Made by a program: the position numbers and the translations under genes. From Nitrospirota bacterium (GTDB taxonomy: Bacteria > Nitrospirota > Thermodesulfovibrionia > Thermodesulfovibrionales > JdFR-86): a stretch of DNA of 40,230 nt. A model generated the notes under the pieces. That model saw only the letters and a program-made list of their open reading frames with translations. It made no database searches and was not told the DNA's origin. The stretch lies in NCBI GenBank assembly GCA_037386965.1, contig JARRLN010000020.1, positions 1 through 40,230 of the forward strand. The letters run 5' to 3'. Every line of letters starts with the position of its first letter. The stretch's first letter is position 1. Below are positions 22,673 through 30,543 of this stretch, piece after piece.

Positions 22673-23699
22673 CCTCGCCCTCCTCACTCCCTTCGAGCAG
22701 CTGGATTTTCCTCTCAAGCTCCAGAACCCTCCGGTGCATCTCCGGGAGCTTGTTGAAAAGGCTCACGGCGCGGAGCCAGTCCCTGTGCGGGATGGCCGGC
22801 GCGCCGCCGTAAACGCCCCTCGGGGTGTCCGACATGACGGCGGCCCGGGCGGCCAGCATGACGCCGTCCTGGACCCGCACGTGGTCGGCCACGGCGGCCT
22901 GCCCCCCCAGGACGACATGCCCGCCCAGGGAGCTGCTTCCCGCCACGCCGGACTGCGCCACCAGGATGGAGTGCTCCCCCACGCGCACGTTATGGGCCAC
23001 CTGCACCAGGTTGTCTATCTTCGTGCCGCGCCCTATGACCGTGTTGCCCGTCGTGGCCCGGTCGATGGTGACGTTGGCCCCCACTTCGACGTCCTCCTCG
23101 ATGAGGACGCCCCCCACCTGGGGGACCTTTACATGCCTGCCCCCGCGCTCCAGGTACCCGAAGCCGTCTGCCCCCACCACCGTGCCGGCATGAATGACCA
23201 CCCGGTCGCCCACCCGGGTTCCCTCCATGAGCGCGACGCCGGGGTAAAGGACGCAGTCCTCGCCCACCGTGACGCCCCGGCCCAAAAAGACGCCGGGAAA
23301 GACGGCGGTCCCCCTCCCCACGCTTACCCCTTCGGAAAGGACGGCGAAGGGCTGCACCGAGACCTCCTCGGCGAGCGTGACCCCGCCGGCCACAAAGGCC
23401 CGCGCGCTCACCCCCGGCGGCACGGGCGAGGGCGGGTGGAAACGCCCAAGGAGCAGCGCGAAGGCGTAGTGGGGGTCGTCCACCTTGACCTGCGCTCCCC
23501 GCAGCCCCGGCAGGACCTCCCTGACCAGGAAGCAGGAGGCCGCGCTCTCCCGGGCGCGCTTCTCCTGGCGGCTTCCGACGACGAACGTGATGTCTCCGGC
23601 AGCGGCTTCCCCGATGCCGGAGACGCCGGCAATGTCCTCCTCCGGGTCCCCCCCGTGCAGTTCGCCTCCGAGAAGGCGGGCTATCTCCCTGAGCTTCAT
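22656..23699 (-). CDS. lpxD: UDP-3-O-acylglucosamine N-acyltransferase LpxD
   Basis: 347 aa. LpxD adds the second 3-hydroxyacyl chain (N-2) in lipid A synthesis. The N-terminal uridine-binding domain starts MKLREIARLLGGELHG and includes DITFVVGSRQEKR. The beta-helix repeats follow (VAGGVTLAEEVSVQPFAV, VIHAGTVVGADGFGY). QVAHNVRVGEHSILVAQSGV carries the catalytic His. The C-terminus is an acidic coiled extension (RRVLELERKIQLLEG). It is 4 bp after skp and overlaps fabZ, in the conserved bamA-skp-lpxD-fabZ-lpxA order. Confidence 0.98.
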   Translation of the reverse strand: MKLREIARLLGGELHGGDPEEDIAGVSGIGEAAAGDITFVVGSRQEKRARESAASCFLVREVLPGLRGAQVKVDDPHYAFALLLGRFHPPSPVPPGVSARAFVAGGVTLAEEVSVQPFAVLSEGVSVGRGTAVFPGVFLGRGVTVGEDCVLYPGVALMEGTRVGDRVVIHAGTVVGADGFGYLERGGRHVKVPQVGGVLIEEDVEVGANVTIDRATTGNTVIGRGTKIDNLVQVAHNVRVGEHSILVAQSGVAGSSSLGGHVVLGGQAAVADHVRVQDGVMLAARAAVMSDTPRGVYGGAPAIPHRDWLRAVSLFNKLPEMHRRVLELERKIQLLEGSEEGEDDEHQ

Positions 23700-23703
23700 C
23701 GGC

Positions 23704-24240
23704 CTACGGTGCCGGCTTCGCCGCCTGTTTCTCTTTGTAAATCTTGTCGTACCTCTCGATGACGGTGTTGGTGATATCCACGCCTTCCCTGGAATACAGG
23801 ATGACGTCGGACGGGAGGATGATGGTGTAGCCCCCCTCTTTCCCGATGGAGGAGATTATAGCATCCAGGTCCTTGAGGATGCTGACCTCTTTCTGCCGCT
23901 GCAGTTTCTGAAGCTCGGTGTTGGCGTCGGAGACCATGCGCTCGATGTCGCGGTCCAGCCGCTGTATCTCGTCCTTGCGCTCCTGTACGGCCGCCTCCGA
24001 GAGTGCCGTGGACTGCCTTTCAAGCTCTTTTTGAAGCGCCTCCTTCTTCTTGACCTTCTCCTGTATCTTCGCCCTGTTCTCCTTTATCCTGTCCTCGAGC
24101 TCGGCCTTGGTCTTCACGCCGGACTCCGACTCGTTCAGGGCCTTCTGAAGGTTCACGAAACCGATCTTCAAGTCCTTGTCGGCTGCGTAGGCCGTTCCCG
24201 CCAGCGCCAGGGCCAGCAGGAAAACGAGAGCTTTCCTCAT
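23704..24240 (-). CDS. skp: OmpH/Skp family periplasmic chaperone
   Basis: 178 aa from ATG 24240, which has a GAAGGAGG ribosome binding site; a longer upstream frame only shadows the end of bamA. Signal peptide RKALVFLLALALAGTAYAA, then KIGFVNLQKALNESESG, the conserved first strand of Skp. A long helical hairpin follows, rich in Glu/Lys/Gln (about residues 45-125, the tentacle coiled coil). It ends with GYTIILPSDVILYSREGVDI, a typical C-terminal strand. Skp holds unfolded outer-membrane proteins in the periplasm before BamA inserts them; the gene follows bamA by 50 bp. Confidence 0.94.
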   Translation of the reverse strand: MRKALVFLLALALAGTAYAADKDLKIGFVNLQKALNESESGVKTKAELEDRIKENRAKIQEKVKKKEALQKELERQSTALSEAAVQERKDEIQRLDRDIERMVSDANTELQKLQRQKEVSILKDLDAIISSIGKEGGYTIILPSDVILYSREGVDITNTVIERYDKIYKEKQAAKPAP

Positions 24241-24290
24241 CTTCTCCTCCTTCTCGCATTTCTTTTCCGGGGAGCTCCCCCCGGGACCTC

Positions 24291-26540
24291 TCAGAAGAAC
24301 GTGCCGATGGCGAACTCCCACTTGGCGCTGTCTTCGCCCGCCCTGCGGTCGAGGTTCACGGCGTACTCCAGCCTCAGGGGCCCGATGGGCGAAATCCACC
24401 TGATGCCCGCACCCGTAGAATACCTGAAGTCTATTTTACTGTCATAGGCGGTCCCCGCGTCAAAGAACACGCCTCCCTTGAGGCCGAAGGAGGACAGGAG
24501 CGGGAAGACGTAGTCGACGTTGAAGATGAGGCGCTGGAGGCCGCCGATGTAATCCCCCCGGTCGTCGCGCGGGCCCACATCCCTCACGCCCCGGACGGTG
24601 TATATGCCCCCCACCCTGTAGCGCTCGAACAGCGGAAGCTTCTCGCCGAAGATGCCCGTGCCGTAGCCGTACCGGGCCTTGAGGGAAAGGGCCGACCGGC
24701 GCGTCACCGGCAAGACGACGTTGCCCTCGAGGTTGACCTTGAAGAACTTGTTCTCGCCCCCGAGGCCGGCGAAGTCCGTCGAAACGCCGAACCGGGTGCC
24801 CTCGTGAGGGTCTATGTAGTTGTCCCGGGTGTCCCGCAGGATGGAGGGCGAGATGCTGCTTGTCAGGCGCGTGCCCTCCTGCTCCCGGATGAGGGAGGAG
24901 GCGTCTTCGTCGATATGGGAGATGGTGGCCTCCTCGATGCGGTACAGGGCGCCGGCGTGCCAGTACTCCCAGAAGCTCCTGCCCAGCCCCAGGGAGAAAC
25001 CCGTGGCCTCCTTGTCGAAATCGGTGAATTCGCGGTTGGAGTTGTAGAGGCTGGCATCCAGGGAGACGGGCCGGTCGAAGAGCCAGGGCTCCCGGAAGGA
25101 AACCTCGTAGAAATCGCTCCTGCTGCCCAGCTCCGCCTTGATCTTGATGTACTGGCCGCGGCCGCCCAGGTTGGCCTGGGTGAAGTCCACGGTGCCGATG
25201 AGCCTGTCCACCGAACTGTAGCCCGCCCCCATGTTCAGGAAGCCCGTGGCGCGCTCCTTGACGTTGACCTCCAGGTCCAGGGTCTTAGTCTTCGCATGGG
25301 GGCGGGGGTTGAGCTTGACCTCCTCGAAAAAGTTCAGGTTCTTCAGCCTCTGCAAGCTCCGCTTGAGCTTCTCTCCGTTGAATATCTCCCCCTCCTTCAG
25401 CCGTATCTCCCGCCGGATGACCTTGTCCATGGTCTTGACGTTCCCCCGGATCTCTATCCGCCCCACCCTGTACTGGTCCCCCTCGCTTATGCGGAAGATG
25501 ACGTCCGCGGTCCTCTCTTTCTCATGGACCGCAAGGTCGGGGAACACGGCGGCCAGGGCGTAGCCCCGGGTGCCGTAAAGCTCGGTGAGGGCGGCGACGT
25601 CCTGGCTCAGGGTCTTCTTGCTCACCACCTTTCCGGGCTCCGAGACAACCTTCTCGCGGAGCTCCGCATCCGTAAAGACGGTATTCCCCTGGAAAGAGAT
25701 GGACGAAACGCGGAACTGCTGGCCCTCCGCCACGGGGATGGTGATGTCCATCTGCCGTTTGTCCTCGCTGAGCCGGAGCTTGGGCTCCGAGACCGCGGCC
25801 TCGACGAAGCCCTTGTTGTGGTAGACGTCCTCTATCCTGCCCAGGTCGTTGTGCAGCCGCGTTTTCTCGTAGCGTCCGCCCTTGGTAATCCACGAGTACA
25901 GCCAGCAGTACTCCGAGGTCTTCATGGCCCTCTTGAGGGTGAAGCCCGAGATTTCCTTGTTGCCCTCGATGCTGATGTCGTCTATCTTGACCCTGGGGCC
26001 CTCGATGATATAGAAGGTCAGGGTGTCGGCTCCCTCCTGCACCCGCTTGAGGACGGGGACCACGACGGTCAGGGGATAGCCCTGCTCTTCGTAAACGGCC
26101 CTCAGGGCATCGGCGTTCTGCTGGATGAGGACCACGTCGGCCAGGGAGCCCGGCGTGACCGTCAGGCGCTCGGAGAGCTTGGACTTCTCGATTTCCTTGT
26201 TGCCGAAGATGGTGACGCGGCGGATGGAGGGCTTCTCCTTAACGACATAGACGAGCCGGACCCCGCCCTCGAAGGCCTCCACCTCCACCCGCACGTCGTC
26301 GAAATAGCCCATGGCGTATATGTCCTTGATATCCCGGGAGACGGCTTCGGTGGAGAGGGGCGCGCCGACCTTCTGGGATATGTGGCTCCGGACCGCATCG
26401 GCCTCTATCCTCCTTAATCCACGCACCTCTATGTCCTTCACCACGGGGGCCACCTGCCCCAGGGCGGCGTCAGAGGACAACATGCTCAGGAGGACGGCAA
26501 AAAAGACGGCAAATCCTGCCAGGCCAGCGTATTTCCTCAT
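24291..26540 (-). CDS. bamA: Outer membrane protein assembly factor BamA
   Basis: 749 aa. BamA is the central beta-barrel insertase of the outer membrane. Signal peptide MRKYAGLAGFAVFFAVLLSM (cleaved near ALG), then five POTRA domains between about residues 30 and 410, beginning VVKDIEVRGLRRIEADAV. The C-terminal 16-stranded barrel has the lid-lock motif TVRGVRDVGPRDD (VRGF-type) and ends in an aromatic strand (WEFAIGTFF). In POTRA 2 and 3, clear repeats of 'V..I.I.GN' are visible (RVTIFGNKEIEKSK, DDISIEGNKEISG). It has its own promoter and leads the skp-lpxD-fabZ-lpxA-lpxI run. Confidence 0.98.
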   Translation of the reverse strand: MRKYAGLAGFAVFFAVLLSMLSSDAALGQVAPVVKDIEVRGLRRIEADAVRSHISQKVGAPLSTEAVSRDIKDIYAMGYFDDVRVEVEAFEGGVRLVYVVKEKPSIRRVTIFGNKEIEKSKLSERLTVTPGSLADVVLIQQNADALRAVYEEQGYPLTVVVPVLKRVQEGADTLTFYIIEGPRVKIDDISIEGNKEISGFTLKRAMKTSEYCWLYSWITKGGRYEKTRLHNDLGRIEDVYHNKGFVEAAVSEPKLRLSEDKRQMDITIPVAEGQQFRVSSISFQGNTVFTDAELREKVVSEPGKVVSKKTLSQDVAALTELYGTRGYALAAVFPDLAVHEKERTADVIFRISEGDQYRVGRIEIRGNVKTMDKVIRREIRLKEGEIFNGEKLKRSLQRLKNLNFFEEVKLNPRPHAKTKTLDLEVNVKERATGFLNMGAGYSSVDRLIGTVDFTQANLGGRGQYIKIKAELGSRSDFYEVSFREPWLFDRPVSLDASLYNSNREFTDFDKEATGFSLGLGRSFWEYWHAGALYRIEEATISHIDEDASSLIREQEGTRLTSSISPSILRDTRDNYIDPHEGTRFGVSTDFAGLGGENKFFKVNLEGNVVLPVTRRSALSLKARYGYGTGIFGEKLPLFERYRVGGIYTVRGVRDVGPRDDRGDYIGGLQRLIFNVDYVFPLLSSFGLKGGVFFDAGTAYDSKIDFRYSTGAGIRWISPIGPLRLEYAVNLDRRAGEDSAKWEFAIGTFF

Positions 26541-26564
26541 TTTCTCCCAGACCGCGGAAGCTAT

Positions 26565-26594
26565 AGTATATAATCAGGGCCGCCGTTCTGTAAA
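26565..26594 (-). promoter_or_regulatory. Putative promoter of the bamA-lpx operon
   Basis: On the minus strand TTTACA (26594-26589), an 18-bp spacer and TATACT (26570-26565), five of six matches each. The AT-rich patch ends 24 bp before the bamA ATG, which has GGGAG as ribosome binding site. A TATATA at 16-bp spacing is an alternative -10. Confidence 0.55.
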
Positions 26595-26746
26595 CAATCT
26601 CCAAGGGGACACGGACGGGGCATCGCACGCGGGGGGCGCGCACAGGAGGGGAGCCGGACGAAATCCGGCAGGGACGGGTGATTATGGCAAGCCCGGCCCC
26701 GAAGAAAGGGAGGGTCCGGAAAATCCCCGGAAGGCCGAGAGGCGGC

Positions 26747-27472
26747 TCAGCCCTTTCCTTCGGGCTGTGCTCCCTCCTCCTGCTCCGGAAGGCCGGCCTT
26801 CGCGCGCGCCTGCCCGGCGAAGGGGGACTCGGGGAAGGAGGTGGCCAGGGCCTCGTACTTCTCCCTGGCCTCTTCCTTCTTGCCCATGCCTTCCAGGATG
26901 CGGGCCGCGTCCATGAGGGCGAGGTCCTTCAGGGAGTCCGACTTGGACGACGACAGGGTCTCCAGGAAGGAAAGGGCGTCCTCGGCCCTGCCCTCCTGGA
27001 GGGAGACCATGGCCATCTTGTACAGGGCCACGGACGTGAACGGCTCCTGCTCGGGGAATTTCGCTCTCAGCTCCTTGAGCGCCTTCATGGCCTCGCCGTA
27101 CTGGCCCATGTCGTAGTGGCTGTAAGCGACGAACAGAAGGCTGTACGGCTCGGGCTTGGCCTCGTACGCATCGGCGAATTCCTCCAGGGCCAGGCGGGCC
27201 CGCTCGGAATGTACGACGGGTATGTCCTGGTAGAGGCCGAAATAGCGCTTGAACCCCGCGTACGTGTATTTCTGCGCACTGCTGGCGGCCGCGCGAAAGT
27301 AAAACAGAACGCCCGTGGCAAGCACGATGAGGACCGCAAAGGAGGCGGCGGCCCAGATGAGCTGCCTCTGTTTCCGCAGAAGGGCATCCCCCACCCGCGC
27401 GAAGGTGGTCTCGAAGTCTTCGCTCCCGGGGGCCGTCCTCTGTTTTTTCTTCTTCTTGATGACTCTAGCCAT
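26747..27472 (-). CDS. Membrane-anchored TPR protein (YfgM-like)
   Basis: 241 aa from ATG 27472, behind AGGAGG. A Lys-rich cytoplasmic head (MARVIKKKKKQRTAPG) is followed by one membrane helix at about residues 40-61 (LIWAAASFAVLIVLATGVLF). The rest is a periplasmic TPR array, with helices such as YSLLFVAYSHYDMGQYGEAM and DLALMDAARILEGMGKKEEA. The layout fits YfgM/TPR_21-type proteins, ancillary to the Sec translocon and BamB traffic in E. coli; the assignment is by architecture. The upstream PHP gene overlaps its start by 8 bp and bamA follows 206 bp downstream. Confidence 0.8.
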   Translation of the reverse strand: MARVIKKKKKQRTAPGSEDFETTFARVGDALLRKQRQLIWAAASFAVLIVLATGVLFYFRAAASSAQKYTYAGFKRYFGLYQDIPVVHSERARLALEEFADAYEAKPEPYSLLFVAYSHYDMGQYGEAMKALKELRAKFPEQEPFTSVALYKMAMVSLQEGRAEDALSFLETLSSSKSDSLKDLALMDAARILEGMGKKEEAREKYEALATSFPESPFAGQARAKAGLPEQEEGAQPEGKG

Positions 27473-28127
27473 GTTTCCTCCTGAGGGATTTCCGGACAAG
27501 TTCCCGGGACGTCTCGAAGACCTGCTCCACGAGGGCCGCCTTTATCCCGGCCCCGAGCAGCAGCATGCGGGCCCTCTCCGTCGTTATGAGGTCCTCGGGG
27601 CCGTGGGCGTCGGTGTTGATGACGAGGTGGGCTCCCTCCTCCAGGGCCACCCGGGCCACGTGCCCGTTGCTGATGCAATGGCCCTTTCGTGCGGTAATCT
27701 CCAGGGCGACTCCCTTCTCGGCGGCCAGGGCCGCCTCCTCGGGGCCGATGAGCCCGGGATGCGAGAGAATGTCCGCCCCGGCCAGGATGGCCGCCCTGTT
27801 GGTCCCCGCCAAGACGGGCTCGGCCAGCGTCTCTCCGTGCACCACCACCAGCTCGGCCCCCAACTCGCGGGCCTCTTCCGCCATCCCGGCGATGAGGGCC
27901 GGAGGAACGTGGGTCAGCTCCACCCCGGCGATGACTTCCAGGGAGACATGCCCCCTCAAGCGCCTCACGGCCTGAAGCGTCCGGGAGACGACGAAATCCA
28001 GGTTGGAGGCGTCCACATGGTCGGTGATGGCCAGCGCCTTGTAACCCCTGGCCTCCGCCCGCCGGGCAAGCTCGAAGGGCAGAAGCTCTCCGTCGCTCAG
28101 TATGCTGTGGGTGTGCAGGTCGAGCAT
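27465..28127 (-). CDS. PHP-domain phosphoesterase
   Basis: 220 aa. PHP-fold metal sites are all visible: MLDLHTHSILSDGE (first HxH), ITDHVDASN, GVELTHVPP, VVVHGET, ADILSHPGLIG and NTDAHGPEDL. This is the trinuclear metal set of histidinol-phosphatase or polymerase-PHP-like enzymes. The size fits a stand-alone histidinol phosphatase-like or nucleotide phosphoesterase. The substrate is unknown. ATG 28127 places the first motif at residue 4, as in family members; upstream in-frame codons would add a sequence with no signature. Overlaps the TPR gene by 8 bp. Confidence 0.88.
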   Translation of the reverse strand: MLDLHTHSILSDGELLPFELARRAEARGYKALAITDHVDASNLDFVVSRTLQAVRRLRGHVSLEVIAGVELTHVPPALIAGMAEEARELGAELVVVHGETLAEPVLAGTNRAAILAGADILSHPGLIGPEEAALAAEKGVALEITARKGHCISNGHVARVALEEGAHLVINTDAHGPEDLITTERARMLLLGAGIKAALVEQVFETSRELVRKSLRRKHG

Positions 28128-28176
28128 CTCATCAAAAGATACAAAAAAGGCGGGTGAATTGTAAAGAAACGCGGCC

Positions 28177-29115
28177 TTATGAGCCCGGGACGGCAAGGAC
28201 GATTTTTCCCCGGGCGTGGCGCGAAGCGCTGAGCTCATGGGCGCTCCGGACGTCCTTCAGCGGCAGTACCGTACCCACCACGGGGCGTATGCGCTCCTCA
28301 CGGAGGAGCTGGGCCACCTCGGCAAGCTGCCCGCCGTCGGGGCGCATGAGGAGGTACTCGGCGCGCACCCCCCGCTCGCCGGCCAGGGCGGCGTCGGGAC
28401 GCTCCAGCAGGGAGACGACCACCCCGCCCTTCCTCAAGACCTGGACGCTCCTCCTGTAGACGTCCCCTCCCACGGTGTCGAGCACGATATCGTACTCCCC
28501 GAGCCGCTCGGCGAAATCCTCCCGGGTGTAGTCGACGGCTTCGTCGGCCCCGAGGGCCTTGACGAAGTCCACATTGGTGGGCCCGCAGGTGCTGGCCACG
28601 TGGGCGGCATGGACCTTGGCAAGCTGCACGGCGAAGCTGCCCACCCCGCCCGAGCCGGCGTGGACGAGCACCCGCATCCCTTCGGTGAGTCCGGCCTTCA
28701 CAAGCAGGGCCTGCCAGGCCGTAAGAGCCACCAGCGGCACCGCGGCTGCCCCTTCGAAGGAGACGTTATCGGGCTTCCGCGCCAAGAGGTCCTGCCTGAC
28801 CACGACGTACTCGGCATAGGTGCCCATGCGGCCCATGTCGTTACAGAAGAAGACCGGCTCCTCCCGGGAGGCGAACGTATCGGCTCCGCGGCCCGCTTCC
28901 TTCACCACGCCGGCCCCGTCCATGCCGAGGACGAGGGGGAACCGATAGCCCATGGCTTCCTTGAGATAGCCCTCGCGGATTTTCCAGTCCACGGGGTTCA
29001 CGCCCGCCGCACGCACCTGGACCAGGACCTCACCGTCGCCTGGCTCGGGCACCGGAACGTCCCTGATTTGGAGCACCTCGGCCCCGCCGAACCTGTCAAT
29101 AACCGCCGCCTTCAC
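28177..29115 (-). CDS. NADPH:quinone reductase-like MDR oxidoreductase
   Basis: 312 aa, GTG start 7 bases after AGGAG, giving VKAAVIDRFGGAEVLQIRDV. The N-terminal GroES-like domain contains AAGVNPVDWKIREGY and LGMDGAGVV. The nucleotide-binding Rossmann domain has VLVHAGSGGVGSFAVQLAK, then GADEAVDYTREDF and IVLDTVGGDVYRRS. There are no zinc-ligand Cys/His of alcohol dehydrogenases, so it belongs to the zinc-independent quinone oxidoreductase (QOR) branch. It probably reduces quinones or enones with NADPH. It has its own promoter, divergent from the archaemetzincin gene, and lies 49 bp before the PHP gene. Confidence 0.88.
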   Translation of the reverse strand: MKAAVIDRFGGAEVLQIRDVPVPEPGDGEVLVQVRAAGVNPVDWKIREGYLKEAMGYRFPLVLGMDGAGVVKEAGRGADTFASREEPVFFCNDMGRMGTYAEYVVVRQDLLARKPDNVSFEGAAAVPLVALTAWQALLVKAGLTEGMRVLVHAGSGGVGSFAVQLAKVHAAHVASTCGPTNVDFVKALGADEAVDYTREDFAERLGEYDIVLDTVGGDVYRRSVQVLRKGGVVVSLLERPDAALAGERGVRAEYLLMRPDGGQLAEVAQLLREERIRPVVGTVLPLKDVRSAHELSASRHARGKIVLAVPGS

Positions 29116-29141
29116 CGGTCTGCTCCTTTCCGCTCCCTTTT

Positions 29142-29170
29142 TCTTTACCACGAAAGGGGCAGGGGGTCAA
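29142..29170 (-). promoter_or_regulatory. Putative promoter of the MDR oxidoreductase
   Basis: On the minus strand TTGACC (29170-29165), a 17-bp spacer and TAAAGA (29147-29142). The -35 is strong (five of six) and the -10 weak (three of six). Confidence 0.35.
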
Positions 29171-29203
29171 CGGACATCATGAGGTGGGATACAATGGGGG
29201 AGG

Positions 29204-29752
29204 ATGAGAAGAATCGATGTCCTTCCCATCGGCTTTGTAGAGGAGACGGTGCTGGCATACGTGGCCCGCGCCCTTGCGGGCGCCTTCCGCGTGCGGACGG
29301 AGATAAGGCCGGGGCTGCGCCTGGGGGAAGACTCCTACGACCCGCGCCGCCTTCAGCATAACGCTACGGCGCTTCTGGAGCGCCTCGCGAGGGAGCGGAG
29401 CGCCGGTGCGGACAGGGTTCTGGGCGTGACGGAGGCTGACCTTTACGCGGCCGGGCTCAACTTCGTCTTCGGGCAGGCCGATGTGCGCTCCGGGGCGGCG
29501 GTCATCTCTCTGGCCCGGCTCAGGCCGGAATTCTACGGCGAGCCCCATGAGGAAGGGCTTTTCAGGCTCAGGGCCCTGAAGGAGGCGGTGCACGAGGTCG
29601 GCCATACCCTGGGGCTCGGTCACTGCAAGAGCCCCCGGTGCGTGATGCATTTTTCAAACTCCCTGGCCGACACCGACAGAAAGGGCGAGGGCTTCTGCCC
29701 CAGGTGCCGGAAAGAGGCCGCCCTTCCGGTGGAGAGTCCCCGGGGGGAGTGA
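29204..29752 (+). CDS. amzA: Archaemetzincin family zinc metalloprotease
   Basis: 182 aa, the size of archaeal AmzA. The zinc site HEVGHTLGLGH (His130, Glu131, His134, His140) is followed by Cys141 and Cys146 (CKSPRC), Met148 and the C-terminal CPRC pair (165, 168). That is the full HExxHxxGxxHCx4CxMx16CxxC archaemetzincin signature, so a second structural zinc is expected. The N-terminus has RIDVLPIGFVEETV and LGVTEADLYAAGLNFVFG. No signal peptide, so it is cytosolic. Family members occur in archaea and scattered bacteria, with substrates largely unknown. GGGGGAGG precedes the ATG. It is convergent, with 2 bp between stop codons, with the next gene. Confidence 0.94.
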   Translation: MRRIDVLPIGFVEETVLAYVARALAGAFRVRTEIRPGLRLGEDSYDPRRLQHNATALLERLARERSAGADRVLGVTEADLYAAGLNFVFGQADVRSGAAVISLARLRPEFYGEPHEEGLFRLRALKEAVHEVGHTLGLGHCKSPRCVMHFSNSLADTDRKGEGFCPRCRKEAALPVESPRGE

Positions 29753-29754
29753 GG

Positions 29755-30366
29755 CTACTTCTTTTTCTTTTTCTTCCCCTTCCCTTTGCCGCCTTGAGAG
29801 CCGTGGGCATGGGCCTGCTTCTTCTCCTTCACCCGCCCGTGGATGTCCACGAAGCCCGCACCCTGCTCCCGCATGTCCATGATGGCCTCCACGGAATACC
29901 CGTATTGCTCGGAAAGGAACCTCAGGTTTACCAGGTTTACGACGTCGCTGTCGGAGAGCTTGAGCTTCTTCCACTCCTTCTTCGGCTTTCCCATGTAGCG
30001 GCCGTAAGCCTTTCCGTGGGGTCCCGAGGGCGCCGGAACGTAGAATATTTCCGCGGTCTGCCCGAACCTCAGGGCGATGTCCAGCCAACTGAGCCCTCTG
30101 AGCCTCAGCTCGACGATGGCATCGGGTGACACGCCGGCCGTCCGGGCGAGGAAGAAGACCACGGGCAGCTCCTCCTCCGGGATGCTGGACTTCTCCACCT
30201 CGACCACCGTGGGCTCGGGCGCGCCGAAGTAATCACCCACGGCCAGGTGGAAGCTCTCTATCCCTTCCTCCCCCACCGAGATGCCGAAACTCATGTCCGC
30301 CGCGCGGGCCGGTCCCGCGAGGGGGAAGAGAACGAGGACGGCCAGGACGAAAAATATCTTTCGCAT
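29755..30366 (-). CDS. Secreted Lys-rich protein with internal repeat, unknown
   Basis: 203 aa from the second of two adjacent ATGs, 5 bases after AAAGGAG. Signal peptide MRKIFFVLAVLVLFPLAGPA, cleaved near ARAA. The mature part contains two related helical units: VVFFLARTAGVSPDAIVELR then GLSWLDIALRFG, and VVNLVNLRFLSEQYGYSVEA then GAGFVDIHGRV. They are separated by a basic linker (GPHGKAYGRYMGKPKKEWKK). The tail is strongly basic (GKGKGKKKKKK). Function is not recognised; the basic tail suggests binding to nucleic acid, anionic polymer or the membrane surface. Its 3' end nearly touches the archaemetzincin gene from the other strand. Confidence 0.8.
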   Translation of the reverse strand: MRKIFFVLAVLVLFPLAGPARAADMSFGISVGEEGIESFHLAVGDYFGAPEPTVVEVEKSSIPEEELPVVFFLARTAGVSPDAIVELRLRGLSWLDIALRFGQTAEIFYVPAPSGPHGKAYGRYMGKPKKEWKKLKLSDSDVVNLVNLRFLSEQYGYSVEAIMDMREQGAGFVDIHGRVKEKKQAHAHGSQGGKGKGKKKKKK

Positions 30367-30543
30367 CATGTCTCCTTTCCAGGGCGAGAAGAAGCCCTCC
30401 GGGCTTTCCGGGAAGTTACGAACCGGCATTGAAGCCTTGAAAAATATTTTATACTCCATGCACTTTAAGGCATTGATTCGTGAACCATATCATGCTCCCG
30501 GCAGTATTGTATCAGGAGGTCTTCGGAGCAGGGGTGCGGCGAA

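Noticed and set aside
22656-22717. Longer FabZ start 15 codons upstream
   Set aside because: It lies inside lpxD in another phase, adds no family sequence, and the internal ATG has a proper GGAGG site.
29700-29790. Rho-independent terminator after the archaemetzincin gene (GC hairpin plus T-rich tract)
   Set aside because: The T-rich tract is simply the opposite strand of the Lys codons of the next gene, and the hairpin is too short and too far from it.
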